DNA of 64,000 nt from Nocardia fluminea (GTDB taxonomy: Bacteria; Actinomycetota; Actinomycetes; Mycobacteriales; Mycobacteriaceae), in assembly GCF_002846365.1 (NCBI RefSeq), contig NZ_PJMW01000001.1, positions 930,001 to 994,000 on the forward strand. Reading direction: 5' to 3'. Positions 8,053-17,076 of this stretch are shown in pieces. The position numbers were made by a program, and so were the translations under genes. How positions within the stretch are numbered: the first letter of the stretch is position 1; the number at the start of each line of letters is the position of its first letter. The notes under the pieces are model-generated. The model searched no databases. It was given only the letters and a program-made list of their open reading frames with translations, and was not told the DNA's origin.

Positions 8053-10044
8053 ATGCGGTTTCAGGTGCTCGGACCGGTCATCGCGCACGACGACCGCGGT
8101 GAACCGGTGGCGCTGCGCGGTCCGCGCTACCGCGAGGTGCTCGCGCGGCTGATCCTCGCGCACCGGCGGGTCGTTCCGGTCGGTCGACTGGTCGAGGATC
8201 TGTGGGACGACCCGCCCACGAACGCGGTGGGTGCGGTCCGCACCTTCGTCGCCGGATTGCGGCGCACGCTCGAACCCGATCGTCCGCCGCGCACCCCGCC
8301 ACGTCTGCTCGTCACCGAAGGGCTCGGTTACGCGCTGCGGCCCGAACCGGCCGACGTCGACGCGTGGCGGTTCGACGATGCGCTGCGAGCGGCGGCAACC
8401 CTTTCGCTGGAGAAGTCGTTCTCGCTGCTCACCGACGCACTGAGCTGGTGGCAGGGGCCTGCCTATGCCGACTTCGCCGACGCGGAATGGGCGCGGGCCG
8501 AACGAGCGCGACTCACCGAGCAGCGGCTGCTGGCCGTCGAACGCCGTGCCGCGGCGCAAGTGGCACTGGGTGCCGCCGCGGCGGCGGTTCCCGACCTCGA
8601 CTCCCACGTCGCCGAACATCCCTGGCGTGAGGACGCGTGGGGGCTGCTGGCCACCGCCCTCTACCGTTCTGGCCGGCAAGCCGACGCCCTCGCTGTCCTC
8701 GCCAGGGCACGGCGGATGCTGGCCGAAGATCTTGGCATCGACCCGGGACCGGCACTGCGCCGCCTCGAAGACGACCTGCTCCGCCAGGCCGAATACCTCG
8801 ATCCGGTCGCGGCCGACCCCACGGTGCGGGTGTGGGAACAGGCACGTGCCGCCTACGACAGCGCGGTCCCGCCGCGCACCAGGACGCGGCTGGAATCGAC
8901 CGCGGGCCTGATGCGCGACCTCGCGGTGACCGGTGGCGGCGGTCTGGCGGCCGCCCGCGCACACCGGATTTCGGCGGTCGCCGCCGCCGACGATCTCGGT
9001 GACGCCGAGTTGACCGCACGGGTGATCGGCATCTACGACGTCCCCGCGATCTGGACCCGCTCCGACGATCCGGCGCAGGACCGGCGGCTCGTGGACATCG
9101 CCGAGAAGACCCTGCTGCGCCTGCCGGTCCACGATGATGCCGACCGGGCCAGGCTGCTCGCGACCATCGCCGTCGAATCACGCGGCGCCCTGCCGGTGGA
9201 CGATCCGACCGAGGCCGGCCTGCGTCCGCTGCGTGCCGCCCGGCAGGCCGAGGAGATCGCCCGGCGTCTGCGCGACCCCGCGCTGCTGGCCTTCGCGCTC
9301 AACGGTGTGTTCATGCAGAGCTTCCAGCGAGCGGGACTGGCTCACCGGCGTGAGGCGGTCGGCGCCGAGATCATCGCGGTCGCGGCGAACAGCAAACTCG
9401 CCACCTACGAGGTCCTCGGCCACCTGATTCTGATCCAAACTCGCTGCGCCTCAGCTGATTACAGGGGCGCCGACCAGCACGCCGACGCCGCGGACGCGCT
9501 CGCGCGGCGTTATGAACTGCCGCTGGTCGAGGTGTTCACCACCTGGTACCGCGCGCTGCGTACCAGTGCCACAGCAGACCTCGCCGCCGCCGAAGCGGCG
9601 TACGTGGCAGCCGCCGCCTCGCTCACCGGAGCAGGCATGCCGGGACTCGAGCGCGGCCTGCTGCCGCTTGCCCAGCTGAGCCTGGCTCTGCGACAGCACG
9701 AGACCGCCAGGATCGCCGCGATCGACCCCGAAACGGACTGGGGTCCCTACAGGTGCTGGGTCGAGCCCGTCCTGCTTGTCGCGCGGGGCGAGCTGGACGG
9801 TGCGCGAGAATCGTTGCGCACTATCGCTTCCCCGCCGCGCGATCTGCTGTTCGAAGCGCTGTGGGCGATGGTGGCCTCCGCGGCCACCGCCGTCGGTGAT
9901 CGCGAGACCATGCGCCGAGCCCGGACCCAACTGGCCCCAGCGGCGGCCGAAACCACCGCGCAGAGTGGGCTTCTGAACGTAGGCCCGGTTCGGGCCTATC
10001 TCGATGAGATCGATGCGGCCCTGCGACGCTCGTCTGTCGGGTGA
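8053..10044 (+). CDS. SARP/AfsR-like BTAD transcriptional activator
   Basis: 663 aa. Residues 1-95 form the OmpR-type DNA-binding domain of SARPs (FQVLGPVIAHDDRGEPVALRG, then LVEDLWDDPPTNAVGAVRTF and GLGYALRP). The bacterial transcriptional activation domain follows at about 100-245 (DVDAWRFDDAL to LGIDPGPALRRLED). The C-terminal ~400 aa are helical and TPR-like and replace the NB-ARC part of full AfsR proteins. An in-frame ATG at 8029 is an alternative start. It is divergent from the dehalogenase-like gene, which it may regulate. SARPs often control secondary metabolism, but no biosynthetic cluster is adjacent. Confidence 0.85.
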   Translation: MRFQVLGPVIAHDDRGEPVALRGPRYREVLARLILAHRRVVPVGRLVEDLWDDPPTNAVGAVRTFVAGLRRTLEPDRPPRTPPRLLVTEGLGYALRPEPADVDAWRFDDALRAAATLSLEKSFSLLTDALSWWQGPAYADFADAEWARAERARLTEQRLLAVERRAAAQVALGAAAAAVPDLDSHVAEHPWREDAWGLLATALYRSGRQADALAVLARARRMLAEDLGIDPGPALRRLEDDLLRQAEYLDPVAADPTVRVWEQARAAYDSAVPPRTRTRLESTAGLMRDLAVTGGGGLAAARAHRISAVAAADDLGDAELTARVIGIYDVPAIWTRSDDPAQDRRLVDIAEKTLLRLPVHDDADRARLLATIAVESRGALPVDDPTEAGLRPLRAARQAEEIARRLRDPALLAFALNGVFMQSFQRAGLAHRREAVGAEIIAVAANSKLATYEVLGHLILIQTRCASADYRGADQHADAADALARRYELPLVEVFTTWYRALRTSATADLAAAEAAYVAAAASLTGAGMPGLERGLLPLAQLSLALRQHETARIAAIDPETDWGPYRCWVEPVLLVARGELDGARESLRTIASPPRDLLFEALWAMVASAATAVGDRETMRRARTQLAPAAAETTAQSGLLNVGPVRAYLDEIDAALRRSSVG

Positions 10045-10113
10045 CGCACGAACTCCGCGCGCGACCGAGGCAGGTCGGCGGACAGATCGAGCCCTGGGCC
10101 GGCAGGCGGCCGG

Positions 10114-11598
10114 TCAGGAGAAGACGTAGTCGGTCAGTGGGAAATGACCGCTGCGCCAGGCCGATTCGAGGGTGGAGGTGGGGCGTAGCGGGACATCGCC
10201 GTGCTTGTCGAAGTAGTAGCTGTTGGCGGCGGCACAGCTTTCGTCCCAGAACACCTGGCCGCCGCGACGGGCGAGCATCTCCCGGAAGTAGCGGTCGTTG
10301 GCTTCCTCGGTGACCTCGATACGGGCAGCGGCGTTGTTCCTGGCGTGGTGCAGGCAGCGCAGGATGTGGCGGGTCTGGTTCTCGATCAGGGTGAAATAGG
10401 AGGCGCCGTTGTAGCCGTAGGGACCGATGATGGAGAAGAAGTTCGGGAAGCCCGGGACGCTGACGCCCTCGTAGGCTTGCAGCCGGTTCTCGTCCCACCA
10501 GGTCTCGAGGTCGCGGCCACCGACGCCGTGCAGGTCGTAGGTCGGCATGTTGCCCGATTCCATGACCTTGAAGCCGGTGGCGAGGATCAGCACGTCAGCG
10601 CGATGTTCGGTGCCCTCGGCGGTGTGCACACCGGTGGCGGTGATCTCGCTGATCGCCGCGGTTTCCAGGGTCACGTTCGCACGGTTGAAGGTCGACAGAT
10701 AGTCGTTGGAGAAGCTCGGCCGTTTGCACCCGAGGGCGTATCGCGGGGTCAGCGCGTCCCGCACGGCGGGGTCTTTCACCTGGCGCCGCAGGTGGGCCAG
10801 CCCCGCGCGTTCGCCGATGGCGGCGGTGGGCAGCGAGCGGTGATAATGGGCAGCCAGCGGGAAGGTGACCTCGACATAGGTCTGGCTCACCAGACGGGTC
10901 ACGGTACGTCCGCCGGGGACCTTCAGCGCCAGCCGGGCGGCGAGGGGCAGCGGCAGGTCGGGGCGCGGCAGGCACCAGATCGGCGTGCGCTGGAACACCG
11001 TCAGATGTTCCACCCGCGCGGCGATCTCGGGGATCACCTGAACCGCGGAGGCGCCGGTGCCGATGATCGCCACGCGCTTTCCCCGCAGGTCCTGGCGATG
11101 ATCCCAGCGCGAGGTGTGCATGGTCGCGCCCGCGAAGCCCTCGATGCCGGGGATGTCGGGGAGTTTGGGGCGGGTGAGGACCCCGGTCGCGCTGATCACG
11201 AACCGTGCGGTGAGGTCGTCGCCGTCGGTGGTGTGCAGCACCCAGTGATCGGCGCGCTCGTCGAAGTCCGCGCCGACCACGGTGGTGCCGAAGCGGATGC
11301 GCGACCGGAGTTCGTACTTGTCCACGCACGATTCGGCGTAGGCCTTGAGTTCACGACCGGGCGCGTAGACGCGCGACCAGTCGGTGCGCTGCTCGAAGGA
11401 GAACTGGTAGCTGAACGAGGGGATATCGACGGCGACACCGGGATAGGTGTTCCAGTGCCACGTGCCGCCCACACCATCGGCCTCGTCGATGATCACGAAG
11501 TCGTCGAACCCGGCCTTGCGCAGCTCGATCGCCACGCCGATGCCGGAGAACCCGGCACCCACGATGACGATCTCGTGGTCGATTCCCTTGTTGCTCAT
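10114..11598 (-). CDS. Flavin-containing monooxygenase (Baeyer-Villiger type)
   Basis: 494 aa. The FAD-binding Rossmann motif IVGAGFSGIG is at residues 11-20. The GTWHWNTYPGVAVD segment follows, then the NADPH Rossmann motif IIGTGASAVQVIPE near residue 180 preceded by ATMHTSRWDH, a degenerate FMO/BVMO fingerprint, and FKVMESGNM near the C-terminal part. It oxygenates a ketone, aldehyde or fatty-acid-like substrate with NADPH and O2. Its ATG overlaps the upstream stop as ATGA; it is the last gene of a four-gene operon like the mycobacterial mymA-type clusters. GGAG lies 6 nt before ATG 11598. Confidence 0.88.
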   Translation of the reverse strand: MSNKGIDHEIVIVGAGFSGIGVAIELRKAGFDDFVIIDEADGVGGTWHWNTYPGVAVDIPSFSYQFSFEQRTDWSRVYAPGRELKAYAESCVDKYELRSRIRFGTTVVGADFDERADHWVLHTTDGDDLTARFVISATGVLTRPKLPDIPGIEGFAGATMHTSRWDHRQDLRGKRVAIIGTGASAVQVIPEIAARVEHLTVFQRTPIWCLPRPDLPLPLAARLALKVPGGRTVTRLVSQTYVEVTFPLAAHYHRSLPTAAIGERAGLAHLRRQVKDPAVRDALTPRYALGCKRPSFSNDYLSTFNRANVTLETAAISEITATGVHTAEGTEHRADVLILATGFKVMESGNMPTYDLHGVGGRDLETWWDENRLQAYEGVSVPGFPNFFSIIGPYGYNGASYFTLIENQTRHILRCLHHARNNAAARIEVTEEANDRYFREMLARRGGQVFWDESCAAANSYYFDKHGDVPLRPTSTLESAWRSGHFPLTDYVFS

Positions 11599-12155
11599 GC
11601 GATCTCCTTCACGAGTTCCGCCGACGGATGCAGGCGGCGTGGCCGGGCGACGGTGCGTACGACGTAGCCCGCGTCGTCGGCGTAGACGATGCTGTCCACC
11701 TGATGCTCGATGCCGTCGACAGTGCGCACGCCCAGTGGCACCAGCCGGGCGATCGGCCAGGTCACCAGGGTGCAGTGTGGTTGCCGCAGGGTGCGGTAGT
11801 AGCTGTTGTGCACCGCGACGCCCGCGGTGTCGTCCGGCGTGAGGCGGTGCCGTAACCACGAATCATGGACCTGGACACGCAGATTCACACGGGCTACGAG
11901 CCGCAGGAGCCGTTGCGGCGCCCGGCGCGGCAGCATCGCCCCGGGCACCGGAACCCGCGGCAGGACCCACACCGCCTCGGTCTGGAACACCGTCACCCGA
12001 GCGGCCTCGGCGGCGATGCCGGGCAGCAGGCGCGCGGCCGCCGCCCCGCTGCCGATGATCGCGACCCGCTGACCGGTGAATTCGTGCCGGGGTGCGAACG
12101 CGGTGCGGTGTACCTGGCGCCCGGCGAAGGTCTCGGCGAAACGCGGCGTCGTCAT
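11595..12155 (-). CDS. Stand-alone NAD(P)-binding half of an FMO
   Basis: 186 aa. The protein starts just before the second Rossmann fold of an FMO (GQRVAIIGSGAAAARLLPGI, residues 28-47) and continues with VFQTEAVWVLPRVP, which corresponds to VFQRTPIWCLPRPD in the neighbouring full enzyme. The whole N-terminal FAD domain is absent, so it cannot be an autonomous monooxygenase. It is not simply broken: both ends are ATGA overlaps with its neighbours, indicating maintained translational coupling. It could be an NADPH-delivery or regulatory subunit of the downstream FMO, or a decaying paralogue. Confidence 0.72.
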   Translation of the reverse strand: MTTPRFAETFAGRQVHRTAFAPRHEFTGQRVAIIGSGAAAARLLPGIAAEAARVTVFQTEAVWVLPRVPVPGAMLPRRAPQRLLRLVARVNLRVQVHDSWLRHRLTPDDTAGVAVHNSYYRTLRQPHCTLVTWPIARLVPLGVRTVDGIEHQVDSIVYADDAGYVVRTVARPRRLHPSAELVKEIA

Positions 12156-13078
12156 TTCGCCACCGGTTCGTAGGTGAGCTCGTCCGACCAGGACGGTCTG
12201 CGGCCCAGCACCCGGATCGGAAAGCGATCGATGCAGGCGTTGGACACGTCGGCCAGCAGCTGAAACGGCTGACGGCGATGAATCGTGGCCTTCCCGTGCA
12301 TCTTCACCACGTGGTAGAGCGGCAGCCTGCGGATGGCCGGGCTGCGCTCCCCCACGTTCTCGAAGCGGCGCACCGCCTGCCACAGTTTCTCCTCGTCGAG
12401 GCCGAGCGCCATGATGTTGGTCGACATCCGCGACAGCAGCGGCGCGTACAGCAGGGCGCCGAGCACGAACGACGGGCGCACCGCGAAACCGGCTGTCTCG
12501 ATGACGGTTCGGCGCACCGGTCCCGCCCCGAGTTGTTCGAGCACCTGGAAACCGACTGCCAGGTGCCGGGATTCGTCGCTGTTGATGTGCCGGAACACCT
12601 CGTGGCAGACCGGGTCGTCGACCTCGTCGAGCAGGAACTTCACGAGCGCACCGTCGAGGGCGGTCTCCAGTGACGGGATGACGGTTCCGAGCACGGGCAG
12701 GGTCAGTTGGTCGGCGTAGCGGTCGAGCCAGCTGATGACGAGGCGGATGTTCTTGTTGGGCACCGGCATCGCCTCGCCGTCGGGCAGCATGCCCCAGCGG
12801 CGCATCAGCGCCAGTTCGGCATTGGCGTGCTTTTGCTCCTCGGCGTGGAAGTACCGGTAGATCTCACGCAGCGGGCCGGGCGGGGCCTGGTGGGTCAGGG
12901 CGGCGAAACCGCGGGCGCCGACATGTTCGATCCACACCAGGTCGGCCATGAAGGCGGCCAATCGGGGTCGTTGCTCGTCGGTGATGGTGTCGGCGCCCGG
13001 TGCGTCCCAGTCGATATCGGCCAGAGCCCACTGCTTGGCGCGAACAGTGGCGAGCATGTCGGGATAGGCGAACGTCAT
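12152..13078 (-). CDS. Ferritin-like diiron protein (metal-dependent hydrolase/oxygenase family)
   Basis: 308-aa helical protein with repeated metal-ligand motifs of ferritin-like diiron enzymes: IEHVGARG, AEEQKHANAEL, SLETALDGAL and NSDESRHLAVGF. This set (E, ExxH, E, DExxH) supports a diiron site. Members sit in operons with FMOs and SDRs in Nocardia, Rhodococcus and mycobacteria and are annotated as predicted metal-dependent hydrolases. It is coupled by ATGA to the FMO fragment and lies 23 bp after the SDR. Likely role: oxidation or hydrolysis of the same lipid-like substrate; the exact reaction is unknown. Confidence 0.7.
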   Translation of the reverse strand: MTFAYPDMLATVRAKQWALADIDWDAPGADTITDEQRPRLAAFMADLVWIEHVGARGFAALTHQAPPGPLREIYRYFHAEEQKHANAELALMRRWGMLPDGEAMPVPNKNIRLVISWLDRYADQLTLPVLGTVIPSLETALDGALVKFLLDEVDDPVCHEVFRHINSDESRHLAVGFQVLEQLGAGPVRRTVIETAGFAVRPSFVLGALLYAPLLSRMSTNIMALGLDEEKLWQAVRRFENVGERSPAIRRLPLYHVVKMHGKATIHRRQPFQLLADVSNACIDRFPIRVLGRRPSWSDELTYEPVAK

Positions 13079-13101
13079 TGTTCGATCTCCTTCGGTATGG
13101 A

Positions 13102-13938
13102 TCAGCGCACGACCCGCTCGAGCAGGCCTGCCGAACGGGTGTAGGTCGCGGGTAGCCAGCGTTTGGCCTGCCACAGCACCTTGGCCTCGAGCTGCGGGAC
13201 CACATACAGCTCGCCGCGGTCCACCGCGGCCAGCGTGGTGCGGGCGATGGCGGCGGGTGCGCGGCCGGTCCAGCGCAACAGCAGCCCGCCGAGGCGCTCG
13301 GCGGCGTCGTCCAACGGCGCGTCCGCGGCGATGATGTTGGTTTTCACGCCGGTCGGGCACAGCACCGTCACGCTGACGCCGGTGCCTGCCAGCTCGGCCG
13401 ACATCGTCTCCGACAGCGCCAGCACACCCGCCTTGCTGACGTTGTAGGCGGCCATCCGCGGTGCCGCGCCGAACGCGGCCGCCGAGGCGACGTTCACCAG
13501 CGACCCGCGCCCGGCCGCGCGCAGGATCGGCGCGAAGACGTGACAGCCGTGGATGACGCCCCAGAGGTTCACCCCGAGCGTGCGGTGCCAGTCGCCGAGG
13601 GCGAACTCGCCGACCACCGGTCCGCCCGCGCCGATGCCCGCGTTGTTGACGACGACTGTCGGCGGGCCGCCGAACCAGTCCTGCGCGGTGGCCGCGAGCT
13701 GTCCGACCTCGCCGATCACGGTGACATCGCAGCGGGTGCCGATCGCCTTGCCGCCCGCCGCCACGACCAGTTCGGCGGTATCGGCGGCGCGGTCGGGGTC
13801 GATATCGGAGCACACGACGCGCCCGCCCCGAAGACCCAGTTCGACGGCGAACGCGCGTCCGATGCCACTACCCGCGCCGGTCACCACGGCATCGGCGGCA
13901 GTGGTTCGGCGGTGTCCGCCGAAGGGGAACAATCGCAT
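13102..13938 (-). CDS. Short-chain dehydrogenase/reductase
   Basis: 278 aa, classical SDR. The cofactor motif is VTGAGSGIGRAFA (residues 19-31), with NNAGIGAGG, the catalytic Ser in VNVASAAAFG, and the YNVSK tetrad motif. It resembles the membrane-linked SDRs found with mymA-type monooxygenases and has a C-terminal extension rich in Arg/Leu. First gene of the four-gene operon; the operator and the divergent TetR gene lie directly upstream. Probably interconverts the alcohol/carbonyl form of the operon's substrate. Confidence 0.85.
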   Translation of the reverse strand: MRLFPFGGHRRTTAADAVVTGAGSGIGRAFAVELGLRGGRVVCSDIDPDRAADTAELVVAAGGKAIGTRCDVTVIGEVGQLAATAQDWFGGPPTVVVNNAGIGAGGPVVGEFALGDWHRTLGVNLWGVIHGCHVFAPILRAAGRGSLVNVASAAAFGAAPRMAAYNVSKAGVLALSETMSAELAGTGVSVTVLCPTGVKTNIIAADAPLDDAAERLGGLLLRWTGRAPAAIARTTLAAVDRGELYVVPQLEAKVLWQAKRWLPATYTRSAGLLERVVR

Positions 13939-13970
13939 GGCAACTCCCGGGTCGACCCGGTGAGACTCGA

Positions 13971-13992
13971 ATTGGTGGCATCTGCCACCATT
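13971..13992. promoter_or_regulatory. TetR operator between SDR operon and TetR gene
   Basis: GGTGGCA-TC-TGCCACC is a perfect 7-bp inverted repeat (13974-13989), extended by ATT on the left and ATT on the right. A further CACCAAT half-site follows at 14005. It lies centrally in the 93-bp divergent region. Confidence 0.7.
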
Positions 13993-14031
13993 GGCCGCAC
14001 CTGACACCAATTAGGCGCGCGGAGGAGTACT

Positions 14032-14688
14032 TTGTCAACCATGGATGTGCGCGCACCGGCACGGACCTGGGGCGGGCGGACCGCCGAGGAGCGCAGGGCG
14101 CAGCGGCGGATCGGCCTGGTCGAGGCGGCCCTCGATATCTGGCTCGACCACGGCTGGGCCGCGGTGACCATGCGCGGTGTCTGCCAGCGGGCCTCGCTCA
14201 ACGATCGCTACTTCTACGAGCACTTCGCCGACCGCGACGAACTGCTGGCCGAGGTCTGGGACGAGGTGTGCGCCGGGGTGTTCGCCGAACTGGCGAGCGT
14301 GGTCGCCGAGAACGCCGACCGCACACCCCTCGAGATCACCCGCGCGGCCATCGCCTGCGCCGTCGAATTGCAGACCGATCTGCGCGGGCGCGCCAGGATT
14401 CTGCTGGCCGATCACGCCGGGAGCGCCGTGCTCGAACAGCGCCGCAAGACGATGCTCACCGACGCGACCGATCTGCTCATCGCCGCCGCGTGGCCCTATC
14501 TGCGCCCCGACGTCGACGAAACCGCCATGCGGATGAGCACCTTGGCCGGCATCGGCGGTTTCATCGAACTGCTGTCGGCGTGGCGTTCCGGCGTGCTCGA
14601 GGTCGACGCCGAGCGCATCATCGACCACACCAGTGCGATCGCGACCCAGCTCGGCGCGATGTTCCTGCCCGCGGAGGTCATCGGATAG
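14032..14688 (+). CDS. TetR-family transcriptional regulator
   Basis: 218 aa (215 from ATG 14041). The N-terminal HTH is clear: RRIGLVEAALDIWLDHGWAAVTMRGVCQRASLNDRYFYEHFADRDELL in register with TetR helices 1-4. The C-terminal ligand domain is not specific. GGAGGAG (14021-14027) is 4 nt from TTG 14032 but 13 nt from ATG 14041, which favours the TTG start. Divergent from the SDR-diiron-FMO operon across a strong palindrome, so it probably represses that operon and senses its substrate. Confidence 0.88.
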   Translation: MSTMDVRAPARTWGGRTAEERRAQRRIGLVEAALDIWLDHGWAAVTMRGVCQRASLNDRYFYEHFADRDELLAEVWDEVCAGVFAELASVVAENADRTPLEITRAAIACAVELQTDLRGRARILLADHAGSAVLEQRRKTMLTDATDLLIAAAWPYLRPDVDETAMRMSTLAGIGGFIELLSAWRSGVLEVDAERIIDHTSAIATQLGAMFLPAEVIG

Positions 14689-14721
14689 CCCGTCCCGCAC
14701 GCCGGGCGGCGATCAGTGGGC

Positions 14722-15741
14722 CTAGGCGGATCCGCGCAGCGCGCGCAGGCCGGCCGCCATGAATTCCGGGGTCGCCTCGGCGGCCCGGTCGGCCGCGGAA
14801 CCGGTGTCGGAGCCCTGGTGGGCCCGGTGGGTGATGCCCTCACCGATGATGCCGAGCTTGAAGTTGGCCAGGGCGAGGTAGAAGCCCCAGTTGTCGAGCT
14901 CACGTCCGGACGCGGTGGCGTAGGCCTGTGCGAGGGCGTCGGCGCTCGGCAGGCGCGGGCTCGTCCACGCGGCACTGGTCCCCAGGATCACGTCGAAGAT
15001 CGGCGACCGGTAGACACACATCAGGGCGACATCGGTGAGCGGGTCGCCCAGCGTGGACAGCTCCCAATCGACCACGGCGCGAACGGTTTCCGGGTCGGCG
15101 CTGTCGAGGATAGTGTTGTCGATGCGGAAGTCACCGTGCACGATCGAGGCCGATCTCTCCGGCGGGATCGCGGCGGCCAGTGCGGCATGCAGGGTCGCCA
15201 CATCCGGGAGCTCGCGGGTTTTGACCCGCTCCCACTGAGACGCCCAGAGCTTGACCTGCCGGGTGACGAAACCGGTCGGCCGCCCGAACGATTCGAGCCC
15301 GACAGCGACCGGGTCCACCGCGTGCAGATCGGCGAGAACGCGGACCAGCGCGCCCACACTCGCAGTCACCTGCTCATCGGTGAGCACGGACAGATCGTCC
15401 TGGTCGCGAAACACCGTCCCGTCGACGAACTCGACGACGGTCATCGGCGCGCCCAGCGCGGATCCGGCGGCGTCGAAGGCAACCGTCCGCGCCACGGGCA
15501 CCGCCGAGGCCTGCAACGCGCTGGTGACGGTGTACTCGCGGGCCATATCGTGCGCCGACGGGGTGAGCCCGGCGACCGGTGGGCGGCGCACCACCCAGCG
15601 CGAGACGTCGTCGGCGGCGGCGAATGTCAGATTCGACCGGCCGCCACTGATCAGTTCGACGCGCAGCTCGCCGCGCACCTCGACGCCGGCGGCGCGCAGG
15701 AACTGTTCGAGAGCGGCGATGTCCATACCCGGCAGCGTCAT
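14722..15741 (-). CDS. APH-family phosphotransferase linked to acyl-CoA dehydrogenase
   Basis: 339 aa, aminoglycoside-phosphotransferase-like kinase fold. Seen: ISGGRSNLTFAA near the N-lobe, catalytic loop SIVHGDFRIDNTILD, and the metal-binding VVDWELSTLGDPLTDVA. In mammals the same pair of domains is fused as ACAD10/11, which process 4-hydroxy acyl-CoAs by phosphorylating the hydroxyl; the pairing here suggests the same role. Its ATG overlaps the upstream acyl-CoA dehydrogenase stop as ATGA. Not an antibiotic-resistance gene by context. Confidence 0.85.
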   Translation of the reverse strand: MTLPGMDIAALEQFLRAAGVEVRGELRVELISGGRSNLTFAAADDVSRWVVRRPPVAGLTPSAHDMAREYTVTSALQASAVPVARTVAFDAAGSALGAPMTVVEFVDGTVFRDQDDLSVLTDEQVTASVGALVRVLADLHAVDPVAVGLESFGRPTGFVTRQVKLWASQWERVKTRELPDVATLHAALAAAIPPERSASIVHGDFRIDNTILDSADPETVRAVVDWELSTLGDPLTDVALMCVYRSPIFDVILGTSAAWTSPRLPSADALAQAYATASGRELDNWGFYLALANFKLGIIGEGITHRAHQGSDTGSAADRAAEATPEFMAAGLRALRGSA

Positions 15742-16946
15742 TCGGAGTCCCGCTTCGCCCGCTTGGCGGCGCTCACCGCGCGCTTGGCGATGGCCCAGCG
15801 ATGCACTTCGGAGGGTCCGTCGTAGATCCGGAACGGGCGCACCTCGCGCGAGAGTCGCGCCAGCGGCAGATCGGCGGAGACGCCGAGCCCACCGCACATC
15901 TGCATGCTCCGGTCGACGATGCGGAAGATCGCTTCGGCGGCATAGGTTTTCGCGATGGAGGTGGCGTTCGCGGCAGGCTCGCCACGGTCGAGTTCCCAGC
16001 AGGCACGGGTCAGCAGTGCGCGGGTGGCGGCGATGTCGATCTCGTTGTCGGCGATCATCTTCTGCACCATGCCGAGGTCGCCGAGACGCGAACCGAAGCC
16101 TTCACGATGGGCCACGTGCGCGACCGCGACGTCATGACCGCGCCGAGCCGCGCCGAGCCAGCGCATCACATGGGTCATCCGGGCGGGGCCCAGCCGCACC
16201 TGGGCGTATTCGAAGCCGCGATCGACCTCGCCCAGTACCGCCGACTCCGGAACGAGCAGATCGTCGAAGAAGACCTCGCAGTGGCCACCGATCATCGACT
16301 TGTCGAGGGTGTCGAGGTGACGGCCTACGCGAATACCCGGACCGTCGGCGGGCGCCAGGAACATCGTCGCGCCGCCGCGTTGTCCCGGCTCACCCGAGGT
16401 GCGTGCCATGATGATGAAGAAGCCCGCGCCGTCGGCACCGGTGATGAACCACTTGTGCCCGTTGATACGCCAGCCGCCGTCGGCGCGGACCGCGCGAGTG
16501 CTCAACGCGGACGGGTCCGAGCCCGCACCGGGAGCCGGTTCGGTCATGGCGAAGGCCGAGCGCACCTCGCCGCGCGCGAGCGGAGCGAGGAACTGCTGTT
16601 TCTGCTCGGGGTCGGCGATGTGGGCGAGCATGTGGACGTTGCCCTCGTCGGGGGCGGCGATGTTCAGAGCCGTGGGACCGAACAGCGAGTAGCCCGCCTC
16701 CTCGAACACGGGCGCGCGATCCGACATGTTCAGACCGTGGCCACCGTATTCGAGCGGCGCGTGCGGGGCGAAGACACCGGCGTCACGCGCGGCCTGCTGG
16801 AGTTCCACGCGCAGCTTCTCACCGCCGGCCGCCGTGATGTCGCCGTCGTGCGCGTCTTCGACCGGGAGCACCTGGTCGCGGATGAAGGTGCGGGTGCGGT
16901 CGGCCAGACTCTGCACCTCGGACGGATAGGACAGGTCGATCGGCAC
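15738..16946 (-). CDS. Acyl-CoA dehydrogenase (FadE type)
   Basis: 402 aa FAD enzyme for alpha,beta-dehydrogenation of acyl-CoAs. Seen: LEYGGHGLN, FAMTEPAPGAGSDPSA (FAD/substrate loop), INGHKWFITGA, and the C-terminal MQMCGGLGVSADLPL and YDGPSEVHRWAIA. GAGGAG is 7 nt before GTG 16946, preferred over an upstream ATG at 17000 whose extension is Ser/Asn-rich and not family-like. First gene of a two-gene operon with the APH kinase, consistent with an ACAD10/11-like hydroxyacyl-CoA route. Controlled presumably by the divergent XRE-TetR gene. Confidence 0.88.
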   Translation of the reverse strand: MPIDLSYPSEVQSLADRTRTFIRDQVLPVEDAHDGDITAAGGEKLRVELQQAARDAGVFAPHAPLEYGGHGLNMSDRAPVFEEAGYSLFGPTALNIAAPDEGNVHMLAHIADPEQKQQFLAPLARGEVRSAFAMTEPAPGAGSDPSALSTRAVRADGGWRINGHKWFITGADGAGFFIIMARTSGEPGQRGGATMFLAPADGPGIRVGRHLDTLDKSMIGGHCEVFFDDLLVPESAVLGEVDRGFEYAQVRLGPARMTHVMRWLGAARRGHDVAVAHVAHREGFGSRLGDLGMVQKMIADNEIDIAATRALLTRACWELDRGEPAANATSIAKTYAAEAIFRIVDRSMQMCGGLGVSADLPLARLSREVRPFRIYDGPSEVHRWAIAKRAVSAAKRAKRDSE

Positions 16947-17054
16947 GGGTCCACTCCTCGGCTCGTTGGCCGAACGATCGCTCGGCGCATTCACTGTCAC
17001 GACAGTCGCACGTGCGGATTATTGCTGTCAACAGCCCTGGTCTGGCCATCGGCA

Positions 17055-17075
17055 CTGTTCAGTTATCCTGAACAG
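17055..17075. promoter_or_regulatory. Perfect palindrome abutting the XRE-TetR start
   Basis: CTGTTCAG-TTATC-CTGAACAG, 8-bp arms, 5-bp spacer, ending 1 bp before ATG 17077. TATCCT (17064-17069) fits a TANNNT -10 box with a start at or next to the ATG, so the regulator mRNA is probably leaderless and autorepressed. Confidence 0.65.
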
Positions 17076-17076
17076 T

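Noticed and set aside
7945..9132. Upstream extension of the dehalogenase-like gene to 688 aa
   Set aside because: The extension is antisense to the BTAD gene and not protein-like; ATG 7944 has a clear ribosome site.
14722..15741. APH-fold kinase as an aminoglycoside-resistance gene
   Set aside because: It is translationally coupled to an acyl-CoA dehydrogenase and its motifs fit the ACAD10/11-associated group.
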